NCBI GenBank assembly: GCA_027071315.1
Contig: JALSUP010000033.1
Span: 1 to 41,832, forward strand
Direction of reading: 5' to 3'
DNA: 41,832 bases
Source: Sulfurovum sp.
GTDB taxonomy: Bacteria; Campylobacterota; Campylobacteria; Campylobacterales; Sulfurovaceae
In this document: positions 34,143-41,092 of the stretch, in pieces
Numbering within the stretch: the stretch's first letter is position 1
How the letters are laid out: every line of letters starts with the position of its first letter
Notes under the pieces: model-generated
What the model saw: the letters and a program-made list of their open reading frames with translations, nothing else
The model's database searches: none
What the model was told of the DNA's origin: nothing
Translations under genes and position numbers: made by a program

Positions 34143-35665
34143 ACAATCCCCAACATTTTATTCTTCGGCAACTTCTCTTCATCATTCAGTATGATCGCAA
34201 AAGGAATAGGTTTTTCCAGACTTTTAATATTTTCACGCGCAAGATAGAGTGTTTTATCGGAAGTAATAGTGAGGGTCTGCTCTGTGTATTCAAAGCTGAT
34301 ACTGGCCCCATTGGAAGCTTCTGCAATGAAAATTGTCAGTGTGTAAATAAAACTGAGCCAGAGCAGGGTCTCTTTGGGGGGAAGAAGCGGTTTGAAGCTC
34401 TCAAACAGGGGTTTGTGCAGAAGTGACTTTCCGTGCATACGCAGGAGCATGGAGATCAGCAACATCTCTCTGTGGGTAAAGCCATAATTCAACTCCTGCA
34501 TCGCAATGTAAAATGCAGTCTGGTGTGCTTTATAGATGGTGAGAGTATTACCGATACTGGAGAGTTTGAGTGCTGAAAGAAGTTCATTTTCAAAGCGGAA
34601 GTCATCTTTTATCTCGACTTGAAGTGCGGCATAGAGAGAGTCTGCTATGTGAAGTGTGTGTTGTTTTCTGGACTCCACCGTAACATAGGGTTTAAAACGA
34701 TCTAAAATAGAGACAATACTTGGATTAATATCGTTTGGAAAGGTGAGGTTTTCTTCTTTTAGTGCCTGCTCAAGGTAAACACCTTCTCTCACTCCCACAC
34801 CGGAAGTAATGACCTCTTTTGCTCCAATGGTATGAAGTATCTCAGCAAAGATGAGTGCACCCTCTCTAATGGTATCGAAACGGTTTTTCTTCAAAGTGAA
34901 TTTTTTCAAACCTTTGGCAGAGGAGAGAGGGATCATTTTAAAATATGCTTTCTGCTCTTCAACATTATAAGTAAAGGCATGCAGTTTATCCAGGGGATGC
35001 GCTGTACGCTTCATAATACTTTTGCCAAGGCTTCTCGCCGTACCTCCGATACCTATGGCTACAGGATGTCTAAAATGTACAGGAAGCTTTCTGAGTTCCC
35101 GCTCTATGTACGCTTGTGAGTATTTGACAATCTCTTTACGTGAGAGCGCCTGGTCTGAAAAGAGCTCTTTGAGTCGGACAGTTCCCAGGTCTAAGGAGTA
35201 GGTATCGACAATATGACCGTGTTGTATGAGGGAGATATCGGAGGATCCTCCCCCGATATCTATGGTAATGCCGTCTTCCAAAGGAAGGAGATTCTTAGCG
35301 GCTATGGCACCGTAAGTGGCCTCCCTGTTCCCGTCGATGACTTTGATAGAGAGATCCAACTCTTTTTGTATCCATGCTACAAAGGTCGGACCGTTAGGTG
35401 CATCTCTCAATGCAGAGGTTGCCACACAAATGGTTTTATGTGCCTGATACTTCTCAATGGTATGGGAAAAGGATTGGAGGGTTAAAAATGCACGTTTGAT
35501 CGCAACGGGTTGAAGGGACCCGCCTTTGTCATAAGCACCTTCACCAATGCGCACTTTTGATTTCTGTTCGCAGATAAGATGAAAGCCGTAGTGACTTGTC
35601 TTTTCAAATATAACAAGTCTGGCTGAGTTTGAACCGATATCGATGATCGCGGTTCGTTTCGCCAT
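34139..35665 (-). CDS. Ppx/GppA exopolyphosphatase / guanosine pentaphosphatase
   Basis: A 508-aa ASKHA-fold phosphatase acting on polyphosphate and/or pppGpp. Seen: AIIDIGSNSARLVIFE at residues 6-21, VATSALRDAPNG, the likely catalytic Glu115 in DGNREATYGA, the second phosphate loop IDIGGGSSDISLI at 135-147, and GIGGTARSLGK. The C-terminal 200 residues form the long helical domain of full-length Ppx/GppA. Ppx versus GppA cannot be decided by eye. Ferredoxin gene 8 bases upstream; from memory the gene order with the next four genes is the same in Campylobacter jejuni. Confidence 0.9.
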   Translation of the reverse strand: MAKRTAIIDIGSNSARLVIFEKTSHYGFHLICEQKSKVRIGEGAYDKGGSLQPVAIKRAFLTLQSFSHTIEKYQAHKTICVATSALRDAPNGPTFVAWIQKELDLSIKVIDGNREATYGAIAAKNLLPLEDGITIDIGGGSSDISLIQHGHIVDTYSLDLGTVRLKELFSDQALSRKEIVKYSQAYIERELRKLPVHFRHPVAIGIGGTARSLGKSIMKRTAHPLDKLHAFTYNVEEQKAYFKMIPLSSAKGLKKFTLKKNRFDTIREGALIFAEILHTIGAKEVITSGVGVREGVYLEQALKEENLTFPNDINPSIVSILDRFKPYVTVESRKQHTLHIADSLYAALQVEIKDDFRFENELLSALKLSSIGNTLTIYKAHQTAFYIAMQELNYGFTHREMLLISMLLRMHGKSLLHKPLFESFKPLLPPKETLLWLSFIYTLTIFIAEASNGASISFEYTEQTLTITSDKTLYLARENIKSLEKPIPFAIILNDEEKLPKNKMLGIV

Positions 35666-35673
35666 GGGAAAAG

Positions 35674-35925
35674 TTACTCTTCCTCTTGAAGCTTGTCAAA
35701 TTTGAATTTGAGCTCTTCAATATTTTCAACATTGTCCGGATCGGAGATAATACAGTCAACAGGACAGACCGCAATACACTGGGGCTCATCAAAATGTCCG
35801 ACACACTCCGTACATCTGTCCGAGTCTATAATATAGATCGGATCATTCTCTTCAATTGCTTCATTTGGACACTCTTCTCTACAAGCGTCACAGGCTATAC
35901 ATTCATCAGTTATTAATAGGGCCAT
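35674..35925 (-). CDS. 2[4Fe-4S] ferredoxin (YfhL/FdxB-like)
   Basis: An 83-aa ferredoxin, paralogous to the one at 5385-5660. First cluster CIACDACREECP, second CTECVGHFDEPQCIAVCP, with the same 8-residue insertion between the second and third cysteines, then an acidic C-terminal helix (ENIEELKFKFDKLQEEE). GAGGAAAC precedes the ATG on the minus strand. Likely co-transcribed with gppA. Confidence 0.93.
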   Translation of the reverse strand: MALLITDECIACDACREECPNEAIEENDPIYIIDSDRCTECVGHFDEPQCIAVCPVDCIISDPDNVENIEELKFKFDKLQEEE

Positions 35926-35963
35926 AGTTTCCTCTGTGTGAGCATTTTGCTCTTAAATTCTTA

Positions 35964-35969
35964 TTTATA
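35964..35969 (-). promoter_or_regulatory. Candidate -10 box for ferredoxin-gppA
   Basis: TATAAA on the minus strand in the context CGGTATAAATAAG, about 40 bases upstream of the ferredoxin ATG. Confidence 0.35.
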
Positions 35970-36047
35970 CCGAGTTATAACGGAAGAAAGCTTATGCTTT
36001 AGTTAAAACAGAGTGAAATTATTTTTAATGAGAGTTTTTAGGAGGAT

Positions 36048-36070
36048 CTGGAAGTATTTTACGCTTCCAG
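36048..36070. other. Hairpin downstream of hsrA
   Basis: CTGGAAG-TATTTTACG-CTTCCAG, a 7-bp perfect stem 35 bases beyond the hsrA stop. No T run follows on the minus strand, so it is only a weak terminator candidate. The rest of 35926-36104 shows no gene. Confidence 0.35.
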
Positions 36071-36104
36071 CCTAGCTAAAGATGAGAAGTTTTACGACTG
36101 AAGC

Positions 36105-36779
36105 TTATGAAATCTCTTTAGGGAAACAGAATCTGTATCCGCGTCTTCTGACTGTTTCAATCGTGGTGATCTGTAATGGTTTGTCCATTTTTTGACGGAT
36201 CTGGTTGATCGCGACTTCAATAACATTCGGTGTGACCAGCTCAGGCTCTTCCCAAATGGCATCAAGAAGCTGTTCTTTGGAGACGATCTGGTCTTTATGC
36301 ATCGCAAGGTGCGTGAGTACTTCAAAAGGCTTCCCTTTCAGCTCGATCTCTTCTCCCTTATAAATGATCTTTTCCTCTTCAGGATTAATAATAAGGTCTT
36401 CAATTTCTATAATATTGGAAGCACCGAAACGCAGTTTTGCTTCAATACGCACAAAGAGAATGTCATAATCCAATGGCTTGCGAATAAAGTCGTCGGCACC
36501 TGAACGCAGTGCTTCTATCTCACTCTCCTTGTCTTCTCGTTCAGAGAGTACAATAACGGACGTTTTATGCGCATTTTTTTTAATGTCAGCAATGATATCA
36601 ATGCCGTTCCCTCCGGATTTCATCCAGCCTAAGAGAACAAGGTCATAATTACGGATATCAAGATAATATTTGGCATCACCCAGATTTTCTGCGATATCAG
36701 CCTGATATCCCTCAACGATCAACTTGTCGAACAGGGTTTTGCTTAAGGTGGCTTCATCTTCAATTATCAATACTCTCAT
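36105..36779 (-). CDS. hsrA: Atypical orphan response regulator, HsrA (HP1043)/CosR-like
   Basis: A 224-aa OmpR/PhoB-type regulator. The C-terminal DNA-binding domain (KGKPFEVLTHLAMHKDQIVS; QLLDAIWEEPELVTPNVIEV; QKMDKPLQITTIETVRRRGY) matches my memory of Helicobacter HP1043 and Campylobacter CosR very closely. These are essential, phosphorylation-independent regulators of redox and energy metabolism. In the receiver domain the phospho-acceptor Asp is Gly51 (DLVLLGWMKSGG), while the acidic pair (Asp8/Glu9), Ser80 and Lys102 are retained. No histidine kinase gene is nearby. Conserved neighbours: ferredoxin, gppA, folB, plsY. Confidence 0.93.
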   Translation of the reverse strand: MRVLIIEDEATLSKTLFDKLIVEGYQADIAENLGDAKYYLDIRNYDLVLLGWMKSGGNGIDIIADIKKNAHKTSVIVLSEREDKESEIEALRSGADDFIRKPLDYDILFVRIEAKLRFGASNIIEIEDLIINPEEEKIIYKGEEIELKGKPFEVLTHLAMHKDQIVSKEQLLDAIWEEPELVTPNVIEVAINQIRQKMDKPLQITTIETVRRRGYRFCFPKEIS

Positions 36780-36809
36780 CTTCGAACCTTTCTCTTTAAG
36801 ATTTCTTTA

Positions 36810-36815
36810 ATTATA
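36810..36815 (-). promoter_or_regulatory. Candidate -10 box for hsrA
   Basis: On the minus strand TATGCTATAATTAAAG gives a consensus TATAAT about 30 bases upstream of the hsrA ATG, with an A/T-rich tract behind it. It lies in the 100-base gap after folB. Confidence 0.5.
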
Positions 36816-36879
36816 GCATAAAAAGAGGGTTTTCTGAAAGTTTTTTTAAATTATTGTGTTGTCGGCAGGCAGGAGAGAA

Positions 36880-37206
36880 TCAAAATTCCCAGGAATGACT
36901 GAGTGCAACAGTACATTCCGGTAAAATATCCGGTTTTGAGATCTTGAGAGAGAGGGTTTGAAGTTGCGGGTAAGTACTGTAAAGTCTTGTCTTGATGCCC
37001 AGAAGTGCTTCTTCAAGCAGTTTATACTTTTTCTCCTGCAGTTCTGTCTGGATCAAAAAAACCATATCGGCATAGTCAATAAAGTTTTCATCGGCATAGT
37101 CATATTGGGCATTCAGATCAACAATGACGCGTTGAGGCCGGTCACGCTCAAAGTCAAGCAGACCGATGATGACTTCAAAAGTCAATGCCTCAATGTGGAT
37201 CTTCAT
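36880..37206 (-). CDS. folB: Dihydroneopterin aldolase
   Basis: A 108-aa folate-pathway enzyme splitting dihydroneopterin to hydroxymethyl-dihydropterin and glycolaldehyde. Seen: GLLDFERDRPQRVIVDL (family GxxxxERxxPQ), YKLLEEALLGI (the YxLLE substrate-binding segment) and the ISKPDIL lysine near the C-terminus. Short but normal. The ATG directly follows the plsY stop (TAAATG), showing coupling. Its product feeds the same pathway as folC at 16145. Confidence 0.88.
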   Translation of the reverse strand: MKIHIEALTFEVIIGLLDFERDRPQRVIVDLNAQYDYADENFIDYADMVFLIQTELQEKKYKLLEEALLGIKTRLYSTYPQLQTLSLKISKPDILPECTVALSHSWEF

Positions 37207-37818
37207 TTAGACTTTTGCCTCTTCTTTCTTGAGTAGTCTCATAATATTGGGAATATGTTTGTAGAAGATAATAAAAGCAATAATCCAGATAGGGGCATGT
37301 GATCCAATACCGGGTACTTCAGGGTAAAGTACATAAGAGGCTATGATGAAGGCAGCCAGACCGATAAGAGAAGAGAGAGAAGAGATCTTCAAACCTTTAC
37401 TTGCTCCCAGCCATACGGCAATGGCGATGAGTGCCGGGATCGGCATCATGACCAATAAAACACCAAAACCGGTAGCCACTCCTTTTCCTCCTTCAAAATA
37501 GAGAAAAGCAGAGAAGCAATGTCCCACAACAGCAAGGACTGCAATGGTCCATTGTACAGATTCTGGTGCACCCAGCATTTTGGCAACAAGAATGACCAGT
37601 ATGCCTTTAATAGCGTCTAAAAAGAGTGTGGCAGCCCCCAGTTTTTTTGCAAGCTTAGGGTCTTGCTCTTTGACCACACGCAGGACATTGGTCGCCCCGA
37701 TGTTCCCTGAGCCTTCATTTTTAATGTCGACACCGGCAAATTTTTTGGCTAAAAGGTATCCGAAAGGAATACCGGCTATCAGATAGGCTGCGAGGTAAAG
37801 GGCAATGTTTATGTTCAT
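37207..37818 (-). CDS. plsY: Glycerol-3-phosphate acyltransferase PlsY
   Basis: A 203-aa integral membrane enzyme that acylates glycerol-3-phosphate with the acyl-phosphate made by PlsX. About five hydrophobic helices. Signature motifs: SGNIGATNVLR near residues 37-47, and FEGGKGVATGFG, and the C-terminal HIPNIMRLLKKEE. Start ATG at 37816-37818 follows GGAACAATT on the minus strand. It leads the plsY-folB pair. Confidence 0.95.
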   Translation of the reverse strand: MNINIALYLAAYLIAGIPFGYLLAKKFAGVDIKNEGSGNIGATNVLRVVKEQDPKLAKKLGAATLFLDAIKGILVILVAKMLGAPESVQWTIAVLAVVGHCFSAFLYFEGGKGVATGFGVLLVMMPIPALIAIAVWLGASKGLKISSLSSLIGLAAFIIASYVLYPEVPGIGSHAPIWIIAFIIFYKHIPNIMRLLKKEEAKV

Positions 37819-37839
37819 AATTGTTCCATGATTTTATTT

Positions 37840-38109
37840 GTTACCGAACCAATTAAACATCTTAACTTTTGAGAGAATGAGACAAGGTAAGATGTGCGTA
37901 AAAAAATATGAAGGACTGGCCGTAGTCAATTCAAGTATTTTTGTGCGTGCAGATTGCCTTGTCTCATTCTCCCCGAAGGGTGCAGCACTTTCGCCCATAC
38001 TCTGCGTTAGATTTTTTCGAATTCGCTAAGGCGAGTCCTTCAAAAACCTGTCTTGATAATGAACGAAATTGCTGCATCAAAAATTAAGATGTTTAATTGG
38101 TGCGGTAAC
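37840..38109. repeat. 270-bp MITE-like palindromic element between plsY and nadA
   Basis: The 349-base gap 37819-38167 has no convincing gene. Instead 33-base terminal inverted repeats (37840-37872 and 38077-38109) match with only two differences, starting GTTACCG. Inside are two interlocked inverted pairs: 37873-37890 with 37954-37971 (17 of 18), and 37910-37942 with 38011-38041 (imperfect, ending GAGTCCTTC). An ORF of 63 codons crosses it, but has no ribosome binding site or recognisable product. No clear target-site duplication is visible. It could be a non-autonomous transposon or a structured RNA gene. Confidence 0.7.
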
Positions 38110-38136
38110 TATGATGCAATTTTAACCGAATTTAGC

Positions 38137-38142
38137 TAAAAT
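38137..38142 (+). promoter_or_regulatory. Candidate -10 box for nadA
   Basis: TAAAAT in the context TTTAGCTAAAATTGC, about 26 bases before the nadA ATG. A TAGAAT at 38146-38151 also fits but is very close to the ribosome binding site AAAGGAT. Confidence 0.35.
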
Positions 38143-38167
38143 TGCTAGAATTATCGAAAGGATATCT

Positions 38168-39172
38168 ATGAGTATTGATTTTAAAGCTGAAATAGAGAGA
38201 CTGAAAAAAGCATTGGATGTGACAGTAGTGGCACACTATTATCAGCGTGATGAAGTCTTTGAAATGGCAGACATCACGGGTGATTCTCTGGAGTTGGCAC
38301 GTAGATGTAAAGCAGACAAGAACCCCTGGGTCGTCTTTTGCGGTGTAGGTTTCATGGGACAGAGTGTGAAAGTGATCGCCCCGGAAAAACGTGTACTCAT
38401 GCCCAAGATCGCCTGTTGTGCCATGGCACGTATGATCGACGGTTCCTATTTTGATGACTCTGTGAATTATATGGTAGAAAGAGGCATTGCCAAAGAAGAC
38501 ATTCTGCCTATTACCTACATTAACTCAGATGCAACGGTCAAGGCTAAAGTAGGGGAGATGGGCGGCTATGTCTGTACCTCTTCCAATGCTTTTAAGATCA
38601 TTGAAAAAGGTTTGGAGACAGGAAAGAAGATCCTTTTTGTACCGGACAGATGTCTTGGTCAGAATTTTGCCATACAGATGGGACTGAAGTCCTGTGTGAT
38701 CGGTGCAGAAGGGCAGGAAGAGTGTGACCCCAAAGAGGCAGATGTCATCTGTTTTAACGGTTTCTGCTCTGTCCACCAGCTCTTTACTGTCGATGATATT
38801 GCGTTTTACAGAAACAAATATCCGGATATTAAAATTGCCGTACACCCAGAGTGTGACCCTAAAATTGTTGCAGCGGCAGATTTTTCAGGTTCAACGTCAC
38901 AGCTTATTAAATATGTGGCAGACCTTGACCCTGAACAGAAAGTGGCGATCGGTACAGAGTATAACCTTGTGAACCGTATGAGACAGAAAAACACTTATGT
39001 GCTCTCTTCTACCAAACCGGAGTGCCCAACGATGAACGAAACGACGCTTGAAGACCTGTACAATACGTTAAAGTCTATAGAAGACGGCAAGCCGATCAAC
39101 GAGATCGAGATCGATGACCATACTGTCAAGTATGCCAATCTGGCACTTGAAAGAATGCTAGCCATCAAATAA
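38168..39172 (+). CDS. nadA: Quinolinate synthase
   Basis: A 334-aa [4Fe-4S] enzyme condensing iminoaspartate with dihydroxyacetone phosphate to quinolinate, in NAD synthesis. Seen: AHYYQRDEVFEMADITGDSL (His23), and three cysteines in the expected cluster positions: Cys84 (ACCAMA), Cys200 (NGFCSVHQLF) and Cys286 (KPECPTMNETT). It is the shorter form found in thermophiles and Campylobacterota. ATG follows AAAGGATATCT. nadC follows after a type 1 repeat. Confidence 0.96.
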   Translation: MSIDFKAEIERLKKALDVTVVAHYYQRDEVFEMADITGDSLELARRCKADKNPWVVFCGVGFMGQSVKVIAPEKRVLMPKIACCAMARMIDGSYFDDSVNYMVERGIAKEDILPITYINSDATVKAKVGEMGGYVCTSSNAFKIIEKGLETGKKILFVPDRCLGQNFAIQMGLKSCVIGAEGQEECDPKEADVICFNGFCSVHQLFTVDDIAFYRNKYPDIKIAVHPECDPKIVAAADFSGSTSQLIKYVADLDPEQKVAIGTEYNLVNRMRQKNTYVLSSTKPECPTMNETTLEDLYNTLKSIEDGKPINEIEIDDHTVKYANLALERMLAIK

Positions 39173-39176
39173 ACAC

Positions 39177-39253
39177 GTAGGGGTGCCCCTTGTGGGTACC
39201 TTTATCATGGATGAAAAAATAGTATCAGGGCAACCACAAGGGATTGCCCCTAC
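39177..39253. repeat. Paired GTAGGGG/CCCCTAC element (type 1), nadA-nadC gap
   Basis: Left arm begins GTAGGGGTGCCCCTTGTGGG, right arm ends GGGATTGCCCCTAC. Total 77 bases, nearly the same length and arm sequence as 3927-4002. It starts four bases after the nadA stop and lies within a gene pair that is normally co-transcribed. Confidence 0.85.
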
Positions 39254-39298
39254 AGGTATAAATATCATCCAATATTATAGATTCAATACGGAGCCAGA

Positions 39299-40120
39299 AT
39301 GTTAAAAAAAAGATTTATTGAAACCCTCATTGCCGAAGACATCGGTCGCGGTGACCTCTTCTCCCGTATTTCTGAAAGTAAAGAGATACGTGCCTACATT
39401 ATTGCCAAGAGTGACGGTGTCTTTGCCGGGCGTGAATACATCGATGTGATGGCAAAGATGTATGACCTTTCACTGATGTGGGAGATCAAAGACGGAGAAA
39501 CCTTCAAAAAAGGCAAGAAACTTCTTTTTGTCAGCGGTGATTCCAAAAAGATACTCTCACTTGAACGTTCTATTTTAGATATTGCCCTGCATGCTTCTTC
39601 TGTTGCAAGTCTGACTTCCGCTTATGTTGAGGCTATCGCCCACACGGGGGTTAAACTGCTTGATACACGAAAAACAAGACCGCTTTTGCGTGAGTTTGAA
39701 AAGTACGCAGTCCGTTGCGGCGGCGGTATTAACCACCGTATGGGTCTCGATGACTGTCTGATGCTGAAAGACACACATCTGCAAACCATTGATGACCTGG
39801 ATATGTTTATGCAGGAGGTGAAAACAAAGATCCCTTTTACCTCTAAAATAGAAATAGAGTGTGAAGACCTTGCTATGGTCAAACGAGCAATGAAAGCAGG
39901 TGCAGACATTGTCATGTGTGACAATATGTCTTTGGAAAAGATGAAAGAGGTGGTCGCCTACAGAAATGACAATTACCCGCATATTTTACTTGAAGCATCA
40001 GGGAATGTGACGCTGGAGACCATTGAAGCCATTGCCCAAACGGGTGTTGATGCCATCTCTTCGGGAGCCATTATCCATCAGGCGAACTGGATCGATCTTT
40101 CTATGAAAGTGGAGGCTTAA
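39299..40120 (+). CDS. nadC: Nicotinate-nucleotide pyrophosphorylase (carboxylating)
   Basis: A 273-aa enzyme converting quinolinate and PRPP to nicotinate mononucleotide, the step after NadA. Seen: EDIGRGDLFS near the N-terminus, the signature LDTRKTRPLLREFEKYAVRC followed by GGGINHRMGLDDCLMLKDTH, EIECEDLAM, CDNMSLEKM, and LEASGNVTLETI. Length is typical. GGAG precedes the ATG. The DHH gene begins immediately after its TAA. Confidence 0.96.
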   Translation: MLKKRFIETLIAEDIGRGDLFSRISESKEIRAYIIAKSDGVFAGREYIDVMAKMYDLSLMWEIKDGETFKKGKKLLFVSGDSKKILSLERSILDIALHASSVASLTSAYVEAIAHTGVKLLDTRKTRPLLREFEKYAVRCGGGINHRMGLDDCLMLKDTHLQTIDDLDMFMQEVKTKIPFTSKIEIECEDLAMVKRAMKAGADIVMCDNMSLEKMKEVVAYRNDNYPHILLEASGNVTLETIEAIAQTGVDAISSGAIIHQANWIDLSMKVEA

Positions 40121-41092
40121 ATGCCTGACAGCCGGCTGCAGGTAGCTGCAGTCAGAGAGAAACTGGCAGAGGCTCGCAACATCAGCATTCTGACCCACAT
40201 CAATCCGGATGCCGATACAGTCGGTACGGGTCTGGGTATTTATGCTCTCCTGACAAAAGACAGAACGAAAAGGGTTGAGATCGTCAATGCTTCCGATATG
40301 CTTCCCCGGCATTTGGATTTCCTGCCCAACTTCAGCAAAATAAAACATACGATGGATTTTGAAGAGAGTCTGATCATCTCCTGTGACTGCGGAAGTATTG
40401 ACCGTCTGGGTTTCGATCTTGAAGGCAGAGACATACTCAATATCGATCACCATGCCGGCAATGCAGAGTATGGAAGTCTCAATGTGGTTCTTTCTGAATA
40501 TGCTTCTGCTTCCCAGGTCGCCTATGCACTCTTTAAAGAGATATTTCCCATAGACAAAAGTGCTGCAAGCTGTTTTTATACGGCACTGCTTTCCGATACC
40601 CAATACTTTACCACCTCTTCTGTGGACAAAGCGGTTTTTGAAACAGCAGGTACCCTGGTCGCGCTCGGTGCGGACCCTGTAGAGACCGCCTATCATTTGA
40701 CACAGCGGAGATCGCTTGCTTCTTTACGTATTTTGCACAGAGCACTGGGAACGCTGACTTTGCATCAGGATGCGCAGGTGGCAACACTTTTTGTGACCAA
40801 CGATGATCTGGAAGCCACAGGTGCGACAATGCCGGATATGGATGGCATTGTTGATTATGCGAAGTCATTGGCAACGGTGGAAATTGGTATTTTTGCACTG
40901 GAGCAGAAAGATATCATACGTGTGTCACTTCGCAGTAAAAGTGTCAATGTCTCAGCGCTTGCAGCCCATTTTGGCGGCGGTGGGCATAAAGTGGCGGCAG
41001 GATTTACAGTGAGTCAAAGCAATTTGCATGAAATACTCGATATAATTTTAAAAAGAATAGAAAAATCAGGATTGATACATGGCAAAAAATAA
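40121..41092 (+). CDS. DHH-family phosphoesterase (NrnA-like)
   Basis: A 323-aa predicted exonuclease for short oligoribonucleotides and/or pAp phosphatase. Seen: HINPDADTVGTGLGIYALL (DHH motif I, DAD), SCDCGSIDRLG, the DHH motif itself in NIDHHAGNAEYGSLN, and the C-terminal DHHA1 GGGGHKVAAGF. All metal-binding motifs are intact. ATG follows the nadC stop without a gap, and the next gene overlaps by 14 bases, so nadC, this gene and the next appear coupled. Confidence 0.9.
   Translation: MPDSRLQVAAVREKLAEARNISILTHINPDADTVGTGLGIYALLTKDRTKRVEIVNASDMLPRHLDFLPNFSKIKHTMDFEESLIISCDCGSIDRLGFDLEGRDILNIDHHAGNAEYGSLNVVLSEYASASQVAYALFKEIFPIDKSAASCFYTALLSDTQYFTTSSVDKAVFETAGTLVALGADPVETAYHLTQRRSLASLRILHRALGTLTLHQDAQVATLFVTNDDLEATGATMPDMDGIVDYAKSLATVEIGIFALEQKDIIRVSLRSKSVNVSALAAHFGGGGHKVAAGFTVSQSNLHEILDIILKRIEKSGLIHGKK

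Noticed and set aside
34013-34426. 137-codon + strand ORF across the bamA end and gppA
   Set aside because: It starts inside the bamA C-terminus in another frame, runs through the type 2 repeat, then reads antisense to gppA.
36048-36070. Strong terminator for hsrA
   Set aside because: The stem is good, but there is no U-tract on the transcribed strand, so it was listed only as a hairpin.
37838-38029. 63-codon ORF starting in the MITE-like element
   Set aside because: The start lies next to the terminal repeat, no ribosome binding site precedes it, and the sequence is dominated by inverted repeats.
39998-40696. 232-codon minus-strand ORF over nadC and the DHH gene
   Set aside because: Both + strand genes are strongly supported by motifs; this frame is a shadow.
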